Shown: one piece after another, positions 5,663-13,612 of the stretch
Position numbering within the stretch: position 1 is the first letter of the stretch
How the letters are laid out: each line of letters opens with the position of its first letter
Position numbers and translations under genes: made by a program
Notes under the pieces: generated by a model
What the model was told of the DNA's origin: nothing
The model's input: the letters and a program-made list of their open reading frames with translations, nothing else
Databases searched by the model: none
Source of the DNA: a virus
Virus record (IMG/VR): IMGVR_UViG_3300009488_000074
Location: 1 to 24,862 of that record
Length of the DNA stretch: 24,862 nucleotides
Direction: 5' to 3' (one strand)

Positions 5663-6045
5663 TACGCTACCTCCAGCAAGAACGGTTGCTTTCCTAGATG
5701 CTTAAACAGTCGACGAGTGGTGGCCCTGCTAGTCAACACCGCAGGGAATCCATGTAGCTCGCCTATGCTCGAGCCTGGCAGTAGGCACCCCCGCGTATGA
5801 CGAGGGATGTTACCAGGATGTATTAGGATGTGGCTTCGCTTGGGCACCCCTGATACGAGGTAGACCCAGCCGTACTTGGGTGAGCGATGCCAGTGGCATT
5901 CATATTCACCAGGTGGTATGCAAGATTCATTCGGCTTGTTGTTTTTCCAGGGTGGCTCTAGCACGTAGGCGCGAAACCCTTGCGCGACCAGTGCCCCCAG
6001 ACTACACCGGTCGTTTTGAAGAAACCTATTTAACCTGACTTTCAA
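5662..6045 (-). CDS. DUF5675 family protein, lysis-module associated
   Basis: This 127-residue protein matches the DUF5675 pattern: LEPPWKNNKPNESCIPPGEY (the PW-x-NN and SCIP-x-GxY run), then YLVSGVPKRSHILIHPGNIP (VP-x-R-S-x-ILIHPGN), then a GCLLPGSS turn. The conserved Cys and His residues and the IHPGN loop suggest a small catalytic fold. The family often sits in phage lysis modules, but I know of no proven activity. TTG at 6045 is the probable start: it is in the right place for the family's N-terminus and overlaps the previous gene by 20 bases. Because no standard endolysin is seen nearby, it is a candidate for a cell-wall role (inference). Confidence 0.7.
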   Translation of the reverse strand: MKVRLNRFLQNDRCSLGALVAQGFRAYVLEPPWKNNKPNESCIPPGEYECHWHRSPKYGWVYLVSGVPKRSHILIHPGNIPRHTRGCLLPGSSIGELHGFPAVLTSRATTRRLFKHLGKQPFLLEVA

Positions 6046-6352
6046 GACGTTGTAGGACTGCGTCTTGTTTGTTCAACAGAATATCAAGTTGCCGCTGGAG
6101 AGCGGATAGACGCCTGTCATCACCATGATAATGTACACCATTGGCGTTCCTCTTTTCTATAACTTCCATTTCATTAACCACCTTATAGATGGCGAAGTCC
6201 ATATCGTCAGCGGTATTCTGCAACCGAAGCTGTTCATCAGCAAGCTGTCGGGTCTTAGCTTCTTCCCCGACAGCCCCTTGCATGACAAAGTAAGCACCGA
6301 AGGCCATAGACACGACGGCCCCCAGCGTCAGTACTCCACCAGCAATTTTCAT
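6026..6352 (-). CDS. Membrane-anchored coiled-coil protein, inner-membrane spanin (Rz-like) candidate
   Basis: From the ATG at 6352 this is a 108-residue protein. The N-terminal hydrophobic segment (MKIAGGVLTLGAVVSMAFGAYFVM region, about 1-26) is followed by a charged, helix-rich domain (about 32-108; segments such as EEAKTRQLADEQLRLQN and RRLSALQRQLDILLNKQ) suited to a coiled coil. A single N-terminal membrane anchor plus coiled coil next to a holin is the layout of i-spanins, which link the inner and outer membranes in lysis. An upstream in-frame start (6391) adds 13 residues and overlaps the previous gene; I prefer 6352, which lies 7 bases after the preceding stop. The assignment rests on architecture and position, not sequence identity. 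Confidence 0.5.
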   Translation of the reverse strand: MKIAGGVLTLGAVVSMAFGAYFVMQGAVGEEAKTRQLADEQLRLQNTADDMDFAIYKVVNEMEVIEKRNANGVHYHGDDRRLSALQRQLDILLNKQDAVLQRLESQVK

Positions 6353-6359
6353 AGTCGTG

Positions 6360-6869
6360 CTAGTTCCAGCCACCGCTGTACCCTGCACCACCGAACGACA
6401 CGTTGGCTCGGTTATCGTTCATCACTACCTCAGCTTGTCCCTGCCCCGCCTTCCATGTTTCGCAGGTCGGGCTGTGTACTTTTGCCTTCTTCATTGTCAG
6501 GCAGAAGGCAGCGGCAGCTGCTTCGGATTTCGCCTCGCCAGTTGTCTGCTGGGCAGCGAGCCACAACCCGCATATCTCGTCCCACTCGCTCGCAGTAATG
6601 CCTGCACCGAAGGCTGGCACGGCTCCAGTCACACCCCAGCCGAACCGACACTGAGCACTGGGAGGTGGGGCAGAAGGGTTTGGTGCGATAGCTGCTGGGT
6701 CAGGTATCTTTGCCGGAGGTGCTTCGTTGATTACAGCAGATCCATCGGCTGTAGCCTGCGCCTTCTGTACTTGCACTGCGATCTGTTTGTTACGTGGCGT
6801 TTGACGATACTCGCCGGCCAGGGCGGTCGACGCCAAGGCGAACAACACAATTCCAAGCAATGTCTTCAT
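6360..6869 (-). CDS. Secreted hypothetical protein with signal peptide
   Basis: A 169-residue protein beginning with a clear signal peptide (MKTLLGIVLFALASTALA, cleavage likely before GEYRQ). A Pro/Ala-rich linker (about 49-72) follows, then a domain with several cysteines (CRFGWG, ICGLWL, FCLTMKKAKV, TCETWK) and the run ITASEWDEIC. The C-terminus is Gly/Asn-rich. No lipobox is seen, so it is not a typical o-spanin lipoprotein. The paired cysteines suggest disulfides in the periplasm. Its ATG overlaps the previous stop by four bases (ATGA). I recognise the domain as a recurrent phage hypothetical without a known role; a lysis or superinfection role is possible. Confidence 0.65.
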   Translation of the reverse strand: MKTLLGIVLFALASTALAGEYRQTPRNKQIAVQVQKAQATADGSAVINEAPPAKIPDPAAIAPNPSAPPPSAQCRFGWGVTGAVPAFGAGITASEWDEICGLWLAAQQTTGEAKSEAAAAAFCLTMKKAKVHSPTCETWKAGQGQAEVVMNDNRANVSFGGAGYSGGWN

Positions 6870-7183
6870 TTGTTGAATACTCCTAGCTCCTTCTCGTACT
6901 CTTCCATAAAATCCTCCAACTCTTTTTCACGCTCCGCTGGTGACTTAAAGTTGGGGCTCTCTGGATTCTGTACGCTCAGGCGCATGTCCTCTGGGTTTTC
7001 ACGAAGCAGCCTAGCCTGCCATTCCTGACGTTGCCTGGCAATTTCTCGTTCTTGTTGCCAAGGATATCCTGAATATGCAAACAGCTTTGTCCCTTGAAAC
7101 TCCGGGGCAGTAGGGTCGGCGGGGTCGCCCGCCTCGTCAACCAGCATCCCTCCTGGGTTCCAACGGTCGTACCAGTCAGTCAT
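6866..7183 (-). CDS. Small hypothetical virion or lysis-region protein
   Basis: A 105-residue acidic protein. The start at 7183 shares one base with the stop of the tail fibre gene (TGATG) and has GGAGGCGG-like Shine-Dalgarno sequence upstream. A 7-residue longer in-frame start (7204) is possible but less likely. It begins MTDWYDRWNPGGMLV and has a Pro/Asp-rich middle and a Glu-rich helical C-terminus (AEREKELEDFMEEYEKELG) that could form a coiled coil. I recognise no family. It sits between the tail fibre and the lysis genes. Confidence 0.6.
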   Translation of the reverse strand: MTDWYDRWNPGGMLVDEAGDPADPTAPEFQGTKLFAYSGYPWQQEREIARQRQEWQARLLRENPEDMRLSVQNPESPNFKSPAEREKELEDFMEEYEKELGVFNK

Positions 7184-8607
7184 CACACCACCGCCTTGAT
7201 ACACAGAACCACGTAGACGTTGTCTGGGCGAGTTTCATTGCCCATACCTGTGCCTGCCGTGGTCTGTTTGATTTGGAAACTAACTCGCAGCGGATTGGGG
7301 TCAAACCCCTTGAGGTTCACCACACCGTTGGGAGCTTCGTAGCTGTGTTGATGGGGGCCGACCCCTTCAAGCTGTGTCGTACCGGGAGCATCCCCTGTGG
7401 TGCCGTCCCCTCGGTCACCACGGCTGGCAGCGTCAGGGTCCTGGCCTCTGCCCAAGTCCTGCCCACGTAGGAACTCACCCCGTAGGTCAGGCACATTAAA
7501 GTTAGGTCCCGCTCCACCGTAGGCATAGCCGAGGTAAGCAAAGAGCTCAGGGAAGTTGGCCGTCAGGTAGCTGGTGCCGTCACAGATTAACCACTCTGTG
7601 CCAAGGTTGGGAGGGTTGAGTGGGAAGCCTGCTATCTGCCCGACAGGCTGGTTGCCGGTGGATGTCGGGGTGTTACCACCTGACCCTCCACCACCAGGCC
7701 CGCCCACGAAGTTACCTTCAAAGTCAATGGCGGACATGACAGCGCCGGTTTCATCCCGCCACTCAGCAAGGTTGTCCGTCTGCCCAGCGCTCAGGCGTTT
7801 GGTGAAGCTCTTGTTGTAGCCTGCTCCCAGATTACTGGTTTCGAACGCGCCACCAGGCAGATTGCCTCCCCCTGTCTGTTCAAGTAAGCTCAAACGGGCA
7901 GTGTCGGCATCGGCCTGCCCGCCGAAGGGGTAGTGGGCCACATGGTTCGTACCGACAGCGGCGCTGATAGTGGCCCCCAGCCTTACTTCACCACCGCTGT
8001 TTTCATTCGTGGCCTTTACGAGCAAAGCCTCGGGAATGCTGTTCTCTAAGCGAACATGGTTGGCTTGGTCTGAATTGATAAGCCACACAGGGCGACCATC
8101 ACCCTGAACATAGGCTATGATACTACCATCAAACAACTCGTAGTCTACGAGATGTTCATCTTGTTCTGGGTCGTTGCCTTGGATGCGGAGCTGCACTTCA
8201 TCAGCCACACCATCAATGAATACTGGTGCGGTGACCAGACCACCGGCACCGTTGATAATAACATCGCCTTCAATAGTGAGGTTATCATCAATAATGACGC
8301 CGACCAACTCGCTGACCAGTATCTTTTGCACACCCTTGACCACCAGCCACCAGCGGCCATCACTTTCACGGTACAGACCACTGCCTGTCTCACCGATAAA
8401 CCGCAGACCCGGATTAGCCTCGGAACCGTCAATGATACCGAGGGCGGCCCTCATGGCTCCCTTGCCGTCGCGACTTAAGGAGTCTTCTACCTCCGCACCT
8501 AGGTCTTCCATGGTGGGGTTAGCCCAGCCATCGGACTCGATTAGAGTGTCCGTTATTACCGGATTCCCTGCGGGCAGAGTATACTGACCTGCTGCGTTAC
8601 GTGGCAT
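7183..8607 (-). CDS. Tail fibre protein with tail-collar domain
   Basis: A 474-residue tail fibre. Its N-terminus (MPRNAAGQYTLPAGNPVITD, then SDGWANPTMEDLGAEVEDSL) is the virion-attachment start seen on many podovirus fibres. The middle (about 100-300) is a beta-rich shaft. A Gly-rich linker (303-311, GPGGGGSGG) leads to a phage tail collar domain (about 321-385), with GTEWLICDGTSYL, FAYLGYAYGG and FNVPDLRGEFLRG. The end, GNETRPDNVYVVLCIKA (456-472), is the family's standard finish. Such proteins bind the host surface. It overlaps the downstream gene by one base and abuts the upstream gene. Confidence 0.85.
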   Translation of the reverse strand: MPRNAAGQYTLPAGNPVITDTLIESDGWANPTMEDLGAEVEDSLSRDGKGAMRAALGIIDGSEANPGLRFIGETGSGLYRESDGRWWLVVKGVQKILVSELVGVIIDDNLTIEGDVIINGAGGLVTAPVFIDGVADEVQLRIQGNDPEQDEHLVDYELFDGSIIAYVQGDGRPVWLINSDQANHVRLENSIPEALLVKATNENSGGEVRLGATISAAVGTNHVAHYPFGGQADADTARLSLLEQTGGGNLPGGAFETSNLGAGYNKSFTKRLSAGQTDNLAEWRDETGAVMSAIDFEGNFVGGPGGGGSGGNTPTSTGNQPVGQIAGFPLNPPNLGTEWLICDGTSYLTANFPELFAYLGYAYGGAGPNFNVPDLRGEFLRGQDLGRGQDPDAASRGDRGDGTTGDAPGTTQLEGVGPHQHSYEAPNGVVNLKGFDPNPLRVSFQIKQTTAGTGMGNETRPDNVYVVLCIKAVV

Positions 8608-10451
8608 TATTCTTCCCCACTATCTAGAAGTGTTGCGGACGCCGTGCCTATCTTTGGCTCCACAATTGAGTCCATGATCTGCTTGGCTCGCTCTTGCATG
8701 GGGTTTAGCCCGAATAGCATTCGTGCGCCCCCACGCCTGGACCCCACCATGCTCGTGCCCAGAGCAGGCAGAGCCATGAGGGGAGCGTATACCATGCTGC
8801 CAGCGCCGAGACCGACGCCACCCAGAGCACGGAACCATCTTGGGTCTTGGCCTGGCCCCATCGTTTGAAACGCTGGGTCTATAATGTCCTGGCCCCCACC
8901 ATATCCACGAATACGGTTGCGCTGACTGGTGCGTTTGCGGACTGCCCTTTCCAGATTACGCACAGGAATTTCTGGCTCGTCCCTGGCACGTGTGAACCCC
9001 CGCGCATCCTCCAGCAACATCTTGGCCCCGTAGGCTTTATTCACCGCCCGCAGTTGATTGGCTCCCTCCGTGGTAAGGCGTGATTCAAACAGGCCGTTGA
9101 GGTGCGTGTCGATTTGAGAGTATATTTCCTTTATACCCTGAGCATTATCCGACAGAGTTTCACGCTGGCTTAGGTCACGTATTTCACTGCGGATATGGTT
9201 TTGAAATCTTTTCAACTGCTGTGCAGTCATACCACTGACTTGGTATTCCTCCAGCAAGTCGTACATTTTCTTTTCAAAGCTGTCCCTAACACCCTTGTCC
9301 ACCATCCGCCCCTTATTAGCGAATGCGTCAATTACTCCTATGTCAAGGTCATCGTACGTAAACTTACCCTTGATTGGCGCAATGGCATCGTCGTACGCAC
9401 CATTGAATATAGTGTCCATCTCCTTAAAGTACGTGTCCGTACCAGGCTGGCTCACAGGTGGCGCATGTCCAGGGGGGACAGCCCTTCTGGCGAGCGCTGC
9501 GGAAACTTCATTTTCTGCACGTTCGCGCCCACCCTTGAGGCCAGGCAGGATGTCCTGCAAGTTTTCCTCAATATTCTTTACCAGTTTGGCGAAGGGTCGT
9601 AGCCCACTGGTTTCCACACCCTGCCCTAGAGTAGTCTGCACACCTTCGTCTGCTAGAATTTCAGCAGCCTCGTTACGCTCAAACATTCCAGTCAAGGTTT
9701 TGCGGCCTGCCTGAACACCTGCGCTCAGGGCTACAGGGAGGGCGGCACCAAGGACAGTCGTGGCACCACGCCCGAGTGTTTGACCTTCTAGCACAGGCTG
9801 CGCGAAACCTTCTGCACCACCGACTGCACCCGCAGCAGTCATCTTTGATGCCCACCGGGGTAGAGCAGAGGTAAGCTTCATAGCTGCTTGTTCTGCTGCA
9901 CCGAGGGGGACGGCAAACGCGCCGACATTGCCGGCGATATCACCAGTTGTACCTGCGTTGATAAAGGCTTCGCCTTCATCCATGCCCGCGCCTGCGCTAA
10001 GATCACGCCACGCCTGTACGTCAGCCTCATCTCCAGGGTCAAGGCCGACGGTAAGTTGCTTGATGCCGTGACCTATATCAGCTACGCCTTTACCGATGAG
10101 GGCATCAGCTCGTTGGTTGTAGTCCATGCCACGCTCACGCATGATTCTATTTATAGTTTCGGGCATGGCACGGCGTCCCACAGAGATGGGACCACCTGCC
10201 TGCGAGCGCTGATATTCAGCAACCTTAGCCAGACGCGCAGCCTCTTCAGGAGTTTTACTGCCTATGTCCAGCCCTGCCGTGGGGGCCACCGCTGCCTGAG
10301 GTGCCTGAGCGGCCACAGGAACGCCCGTAACGCCTTCGACTGCGCCAGGGCTAGGGGTGCCTGCCCCCGGTGCTGCGGACCGTCTAGCAGCCTCTCGAAC
10401 AAGCCTGCGGCGATTCGCTTCGGCAATTAACTTTTCAGCTTCAGAGGCCAT
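8607..10451 (-). CDS. Large virion protein, probable internal/DNA-ejection protein
   Basis: A 614-residue protein from the ATG at 10451 (an in-frame TTG at 10478 would add nine residues and overlap the upstream gene by 38 bases). The N-terminal third is Ala/Pro-rich and helical. Gly/Ala-rich, possibly membrane-interacting segments lie near the first third (GNVGAFAVPLGAAEQAAMK and TAAGAVGGAEGF) and near the C-terminus (LGGVGLGAGSMVYAPLMALPALG). The middle is charged and helical (DDAIAPIKGKF, RFQNHIRSEIRDLSQ). Helical segments with amphipathic Gly-rich stretches next to tail genes are typical of podovirus internal proteins that enter the cell with the DNA. I recognise no specific family; the role is inferred from position and composition. 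Confidence 0.6.
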   Translation of the reverse strand: MASEAEKLIAEANRRRLVREAARRSAAPGAGTPSPGAVEGVTGVPVAAQAPQAAVAPTAGLDIGSKTPEEAARLAKVAEYQRSQAGGPISVGRRAMPETINRIMRERGMDYNQRADALIGKGVADIGHGIKQLTVGLDPGDEADVQAWRDLSAGAGMDEGEAFINAGTTGDIAGNVGAFAVPLGAAEQAAMKLTSALPRWASKMTAAGAVGGAEGFAQPVLEGQTLGRGATTVLGAALPVALSAGVQAGRKTLTGMFERNEAAEILADEGVQTTLGQGVETSGLRPFAKLVKNIEENLQDILPGLKGGRERAENEVSAALARRAVPPGHAPPVSQPGTDTYFKEMDTIFNGAYDDAIAPIKGKFTYDDLDIGVIDAFANKGRMVDKGVRDSFEKKMYDLLEEYQVSGMTAQQLKRFQNHIRSEIRDLSQRETLSDNAQGIKEIYSQIDTHLNGLFESRLTTEGANQLRAVNKAYGAKMLLEDARGFTRARDEPEIPVRNLERAVRKRTSQRNRIRGYGGGQDIIDPAFQTMGPGQDPRWFRALGGVGLGAGSMVYAPLMALPALGTSMVGSRRGGARMLFGLNPMQERAKQIMDSIVEPKIGTASATLLDSGEE

Positions 10452-11556
10452 GTTCTGCTGGGTCCAACCCTGCGTCAATCATCTTTTGTCGTAGGTCATC
10501 ATCAGACATTTCTTCGTAGCCAGAAACGGTATCCTCAATTCCACCACCCACTAACAACTCTTCTGGGAATGGTTCGTAATACTCCTCCTTGGGCACAGAC
10601 CACTCTTCCCCCAGGCTGCTCTTGACTAATGCACTCACAGCCTTGGGGTTCTTTCTGGAAACAGTGACGGCATAGGCGTAGCTGTCCAGCACTTCCTTCA
10701 ACCGTTCAACACGTTTTTTCAGGTTAGCCCGTAGCTTTTCAGGCTTCATACCCATGTTGATTTCAGCTTGCTTCCAAGACTGGTTCTCACCTTTAGTCAG
10801 TGTAGCACCAAAGAACTCATGCCGCTCCACCAACTCAATGAAACGCTTGTACTGCTCCCACCAGGCCGCCTGTTCATCAGTTTCTTTGCTGGTGAACATG
10901 CCAAACTCTTGCGAAGCCAAGTTTTCCATGCGGCCGATCATGCCTGCCTGTGGCGTGACATAGCTGTCTTTGAAAGTGGCAAGGTTGTCAACCATTATTT
11001 TTATCATCTTATTGCCATCTTTCAGCTGCGTTGCTTCGCTATTGCTCAAAGACTTCGGCTGCTGCGTCTTGTGATGACGCATACGGAAACTATTTTCCTG
11101 CCTTGTTAACCGGGCTTTCTCTTTGTCAGACTGAGAGACCATGCGCTCATTGCGAAGACGAGCCAAATCCATGGCTTGTTCACGCTTGAAACGCAGGTCA
11201 GCTAATTCATCCGCACGGTCACGCGTGTAATCTGCTTCCTCTTGCTGTCGCTCAAGGGCAGCAGCCTCTTGTGCCGACCTTGTTCTAGCAGCTTGAAGTA
11301 CTCCTTGACGCCTTTCTACGTCACGAGCACCAGCCCGAGCTTGGAGGGCGCCCCTCAGCCCAGCGACCCGCTGCTGCCCTCCACGAAATTGCTGCGCCTG
11401 TATCTGGCTTGCCATGTTGGAAGTAACAGGGTCGCCGGCAACCATACCCGCCATCAAGTTGATGTTGGGTCTGTTCGCAGCTGCGGACATAGCATCAATC
11501 TGCGCTAACTCGCTGTTGCTCAGGCCGTACGGATTTTCTGCGGTTTTCTCAGCCAT
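10441..11556 (-). CDS. Coiled-coil virion protein, probable internal protein
   Basis: A 371-residue, strongly helical protein. Residues ~60-165 are rich in Arg, Glu and Gln (TRSAQEAAALERQQEEADY and LADLRFKREQAMDLARL), a likely long coiled coil. A compact conserved-looking region (about 235-290) contains FIELVERHEFFGATLTKGE and MKPEKLRANLKKRVE. I recall this pattern in other podovirus structural proteins of unknown role. The acidic C-terminus ends DDLRQKMIDAGLDP. It starts at the last base of the preceding stop (TGATG coupling) and overlaps the next gene by 11 bases. A role inside the virion or in ejection is inferred. Confidence 0.6.
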   Translation of the reverse strand: MAEKTAENPYGLSNSELAQIDAMSAAANRPNINLMAGMVAGDPVTSNMASQIQAQQFRGGQQRVAGLRGALQARAGARDVERRQGVLQAARTRSAQEAAALERQQEEADYTRDRADELADLRFKREQAMDLARLRNERMVSQSDKEKARLTRQENSFRMRHHKTQQPKSLSNSEATQLKDGNKMIKIMVDNLATFKDSYVTPQAGMIGRMENLASQEFGMFTSKETDEQAAWWEQYKRFIELVERHEFFGATLTKGENQSWKQAEINMGMKPEKLRANLKKRVERLKEVLDSYAYAVTVSRKNPKAVSALVKSSLGEEWSVPKEEYYEPFPEELLVGGGIEDTVSGYEEMSDDDLRQKMIDAGLDPAEHGL

Positions 11557-12119
11557 CAGACTTCATCCTCGTCGCTGCCTGCGCCTCCTTTCAACGACTC
11601 TAAGTACCCGGACCGCAGCATGGACATTTCCTCACTCGCCAACCGACGCTCTTCTTTTTGCTCTTTTTCTTTTTCACGAGCGACCCAGGCTTGCACGAGC
11701 TTAGCTCCATGTTGAGTAACGCTGGCAGGGACGTACACACGCCCGACCATCTTACCTGTTGGAGCTTCCAGCGACCCTTGCCGCAACTCGTCAGAGAGGG
11801 CACCGGCCCGCTGACCCTGGCTGAAACGTTCCTGCGCCTGCGGCATTCCAGCTACCAGATTGGCAGCCCCGGGTTGAAGTGCCGCCGGGATACCTGCGTT
11901 GATGCTAGGTCCCTGTTGAGGGAGGCCTAGCCCACTCTGAGGGGCGGCGGGGACACCGGGAGGAACCCCGGCTCCAGGGCCTGCCATGATAGGTGGGCCA
12001 CCCATTGGGCGACCTCCCGGCATTGGTGCTGGAAGACCTGGTGCTGGGCCGACTCCTGTGGGGCCGCCCTGCGCCCTGAGCGCCTGGACCTGCGCTGCCA
12101 TTCTTGGGTCAATGGGCAT
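11556..12119 (-). CDS. Pro/Gly-rich virion-module protein
   Basis: A 187-residue protein with an intrinsically disordered first half: repeated Pro, Gly and Ala (PAPGLPAPMPGGRPMGGPP and GAGVPPGVPAAPQSGLG, about 24-68). The second half (about 115-187) is more ordered, with GKMVGRVYVPASVTQHGAKL and a charged helix (REKEKEQKEERRLASEE). It overlaps the upstream gene by 11 bases and the downstream one by one base, inside the run of late structural genes. I recognise no family. It is likely a minor virion component or an assembly factor. Confidence 0.55.
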   Translation of the reverse strand: MPIDPRMAAQVQALRAQGGPTGVGPAPGLPAPMPGGRPMGGPPIMAGPGAGVPPGVPAAPQSGLGLPQQGPSINAGIPAALQPGAANLVAGMPQAQERFSQGQRAGALSDELRQGSLEAPTGKMVGRVYVPASVTQHGAKLVQAWVAREKEKEQKEERRLASEEMSMLRSGYLESLKGGAGSDEDEV

Positions 12120-13188
12120 AGCCTAATCCTCTCATGTCAACGTGCTTGATGCCGTTGATTTCAACAACAAGCTCGGGGTGTACCTCTTCCACTTCCTGAG
12201 CCACCGGACCAACGAACCACTCCTCGCCCCAGACATACTGGAAGGCGTAGCATGGAATGTTGTCCTCGTAGTAGCCTATATGTTCCAGATTGCGCTTGAC
12301 ACGTAGGTCGCACATCATCATGCTGCTACCCATATTCATAGCACCAGACATGAGAGCGTCCTTACTGGCCTGCTCGGCATTAAAGATGTCCATTTCATAG
12401 TCGGCCTGGCTCTTGGCTGCATCCATGTACTGCGTTGTCTCCGCTCGGCCCGCAGCCTGGAACCCTGGCATTTGAGGGGCGGACACTTGCTGGCCGGTGA
12501 GCAGAGCATTCAGCTCGTTGAGCGGCGTCTGGCGCTCCTGGAGCATCTCTGCTATCTGCATCTGGCGCAGGTTGTTCGCGTAGTTGGCGGCGGTTGTCTC
12601 CATTCCCAACTGCCCTTGAGCCTCCCCCATGGACGCTTGCATCATCTGCAAGTCCTGGCGCATTTCTGCATCGCCCAAGGAGCGCATGGCGTTGTCCCAC
12701 GCTCTTGTGCCTCGCTGGATACCCTGGTTGCTCAGCTGAGTTTCCAACCTGCTGCGGTCTTGTTCGCGCTGCGGCGCATAGAGGCTAGACATACGACCAA
12801 AGGCTTGGTCGCGCATCTCATTGGGGTCAGCTGACAACCCTACATAGTCGCCAAACTGGCTGAAATCTGGCCCTGCTTGGTACCCTTGCTCCACCCTGCC
12901 AAGCATGTCCTCCGCGAAACCACTTCGGGCAGATTGTATACGGAGTTGACTACTCAGTGCCTCCTGTGCTTCAGGGGTGAGCGTAGTAGTTTGATGGGCG
13001 GTAGTGTACTTCTCCCCCGTAACAGGGTCTCGCTGCGCCCTGTACTCCCAATCTTCACCTCCGAACGGCGTGCTGACCGTCGGCCGGTTGAAGTACATCT
13101 GCTGGTTCGTAGCAATTCTGCTAGACTCAGCTTGCTCCTCCGCTGCACCCCGATAATCAGGCGGCGGTGGCGGTGATGCCTTGCCCAT
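12109..13188 (-). CDS. Tail/virion protein with C-terminal peptidase S74-like chaperone domain (Cys variant)
   Basis: A 359-residue protein. The start (MGKASPPPPPDYRGAAEEQ) and the early segment with MYFNRPTVSTPFGGEDWEY resemble a common phage minor structural family whose members start with a Pro-rich tag and an N-x-PTxxTPxG motif. The centre (about 60-270) is helical and Gln-rich. The last ~67 residues resemble the intramolecular chaperone domain (peptidase S74): CDLRVKRNLEHIG, a YAFQYVW strand, FVGPVAQEVEEVHPELVV and a final VDMRGL. In S74 the catalytic pair is Ser and Lys five residues apart; here C293 and K298 hold these places. ATG 13188 follows TAGGAGAG and overlaps the GNAT gene by 32 bases. 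Confidence 0.7.
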   Translation of the reverse strand: MGKASPPPPPDYRGAAEEQAESSRIATNQQMYFNRPTVSTPFGGEDWEYRAQRDPVTGEKYTTAHQTTTLTPEAQEALSSQLRIQSARSGFAEDMLGRVEQGYQAGPDFSQFGDYVGLSADPNEMRDQAFGRMSSLYAPQREQDRSRLETQLSNQGIQRGTRAWDNAMRSLGDAEMRQDLQMMQASMGEAQGQLGMETTAANYANNLRQMQIAEMLQERQTPLNELNALLTGQQVSAPQMPGFQAAGRAETTQYMDAAKSQADYEMDIFNAEQASKDALMSGAMNMGSSMMMCDLRVKRNLEHIGYYEDNIPCYAFQYVWGEEWFVGPVAQEVEEVHPELVVEINGIKHVDMRGLGYAH

Positions 13189-13612
13189 ATTTCTCTCCTA
13201 AGCTGAGCCATTTCTGCACACGCGGATGCTCACGGTGCAAGCGCAGCAAAATAAGATCCTCCCCATCAGCATAACCGTCAGGGATACGTGTGAATTCTTC
13301 AAACCCTATGTTGGTGTCCATCTTCAGGGCTTTGGCATTGGTTGCATTCACCACTCCAATTAGCCAATTCAGCTTGAGCTGAACAAAGGGGTAGTAAAAG
13401 GTGAACCACAGGAACTCACGGCGCATCCAGTTCTTACCGTCTGCTGCTACATGAATTTGTGCAGTTTTTCCATTGGTGTCAGTATACCCCACGACGGCTT
13501 TCAATACACCCTTTTCCACCCAACCTATTGCACGGAAGTCGTCAGAGTAAGACACAGATACTCGTTGGTTGAGCCACCAGTGTAGGTCTTTTTCTGGCCT
13601 TACAACAATCAC
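13157..13612 (-). CDS. GNAT-family acetyltransferase in the virion module
   Basis: A 151-residue protein with GNAT fold features: a short N-terminal part, a beta strand region (LKAVVGYTDTNGKTAQIHVA), a basic RREFLWFTFYYPF segment, then NWLIGVVNATNAKALKMDTNIGFEEFTR, which matches the acetyl-CoA binding and Asn-rich helix typical of these enzymes. Small GNAT-like proteins are recurrent in podovirus late operons, in a place similar to T7 gp13, but their substrate is not known. Translation begins at a GTG that overlaps the stop of the upstream nozzle gene (GTGA). The family call is from motif layout; catalytic activity is not proven. Confidence 0.65.
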   Translation of the reverse strand: MIVVRPEKDLHWWLNQRVSVSYSDDFRAIGWVEKGVLKAVVGYTDTNGKTAQIHVAADGKNWMRREFLWFTFYYPFVQLKLNWLIGVVNATNAKALKMDTNIGFEEFTRIPDGYADGEDLILLRLHREHPRVQKWLSLGEKYGQGITATAA

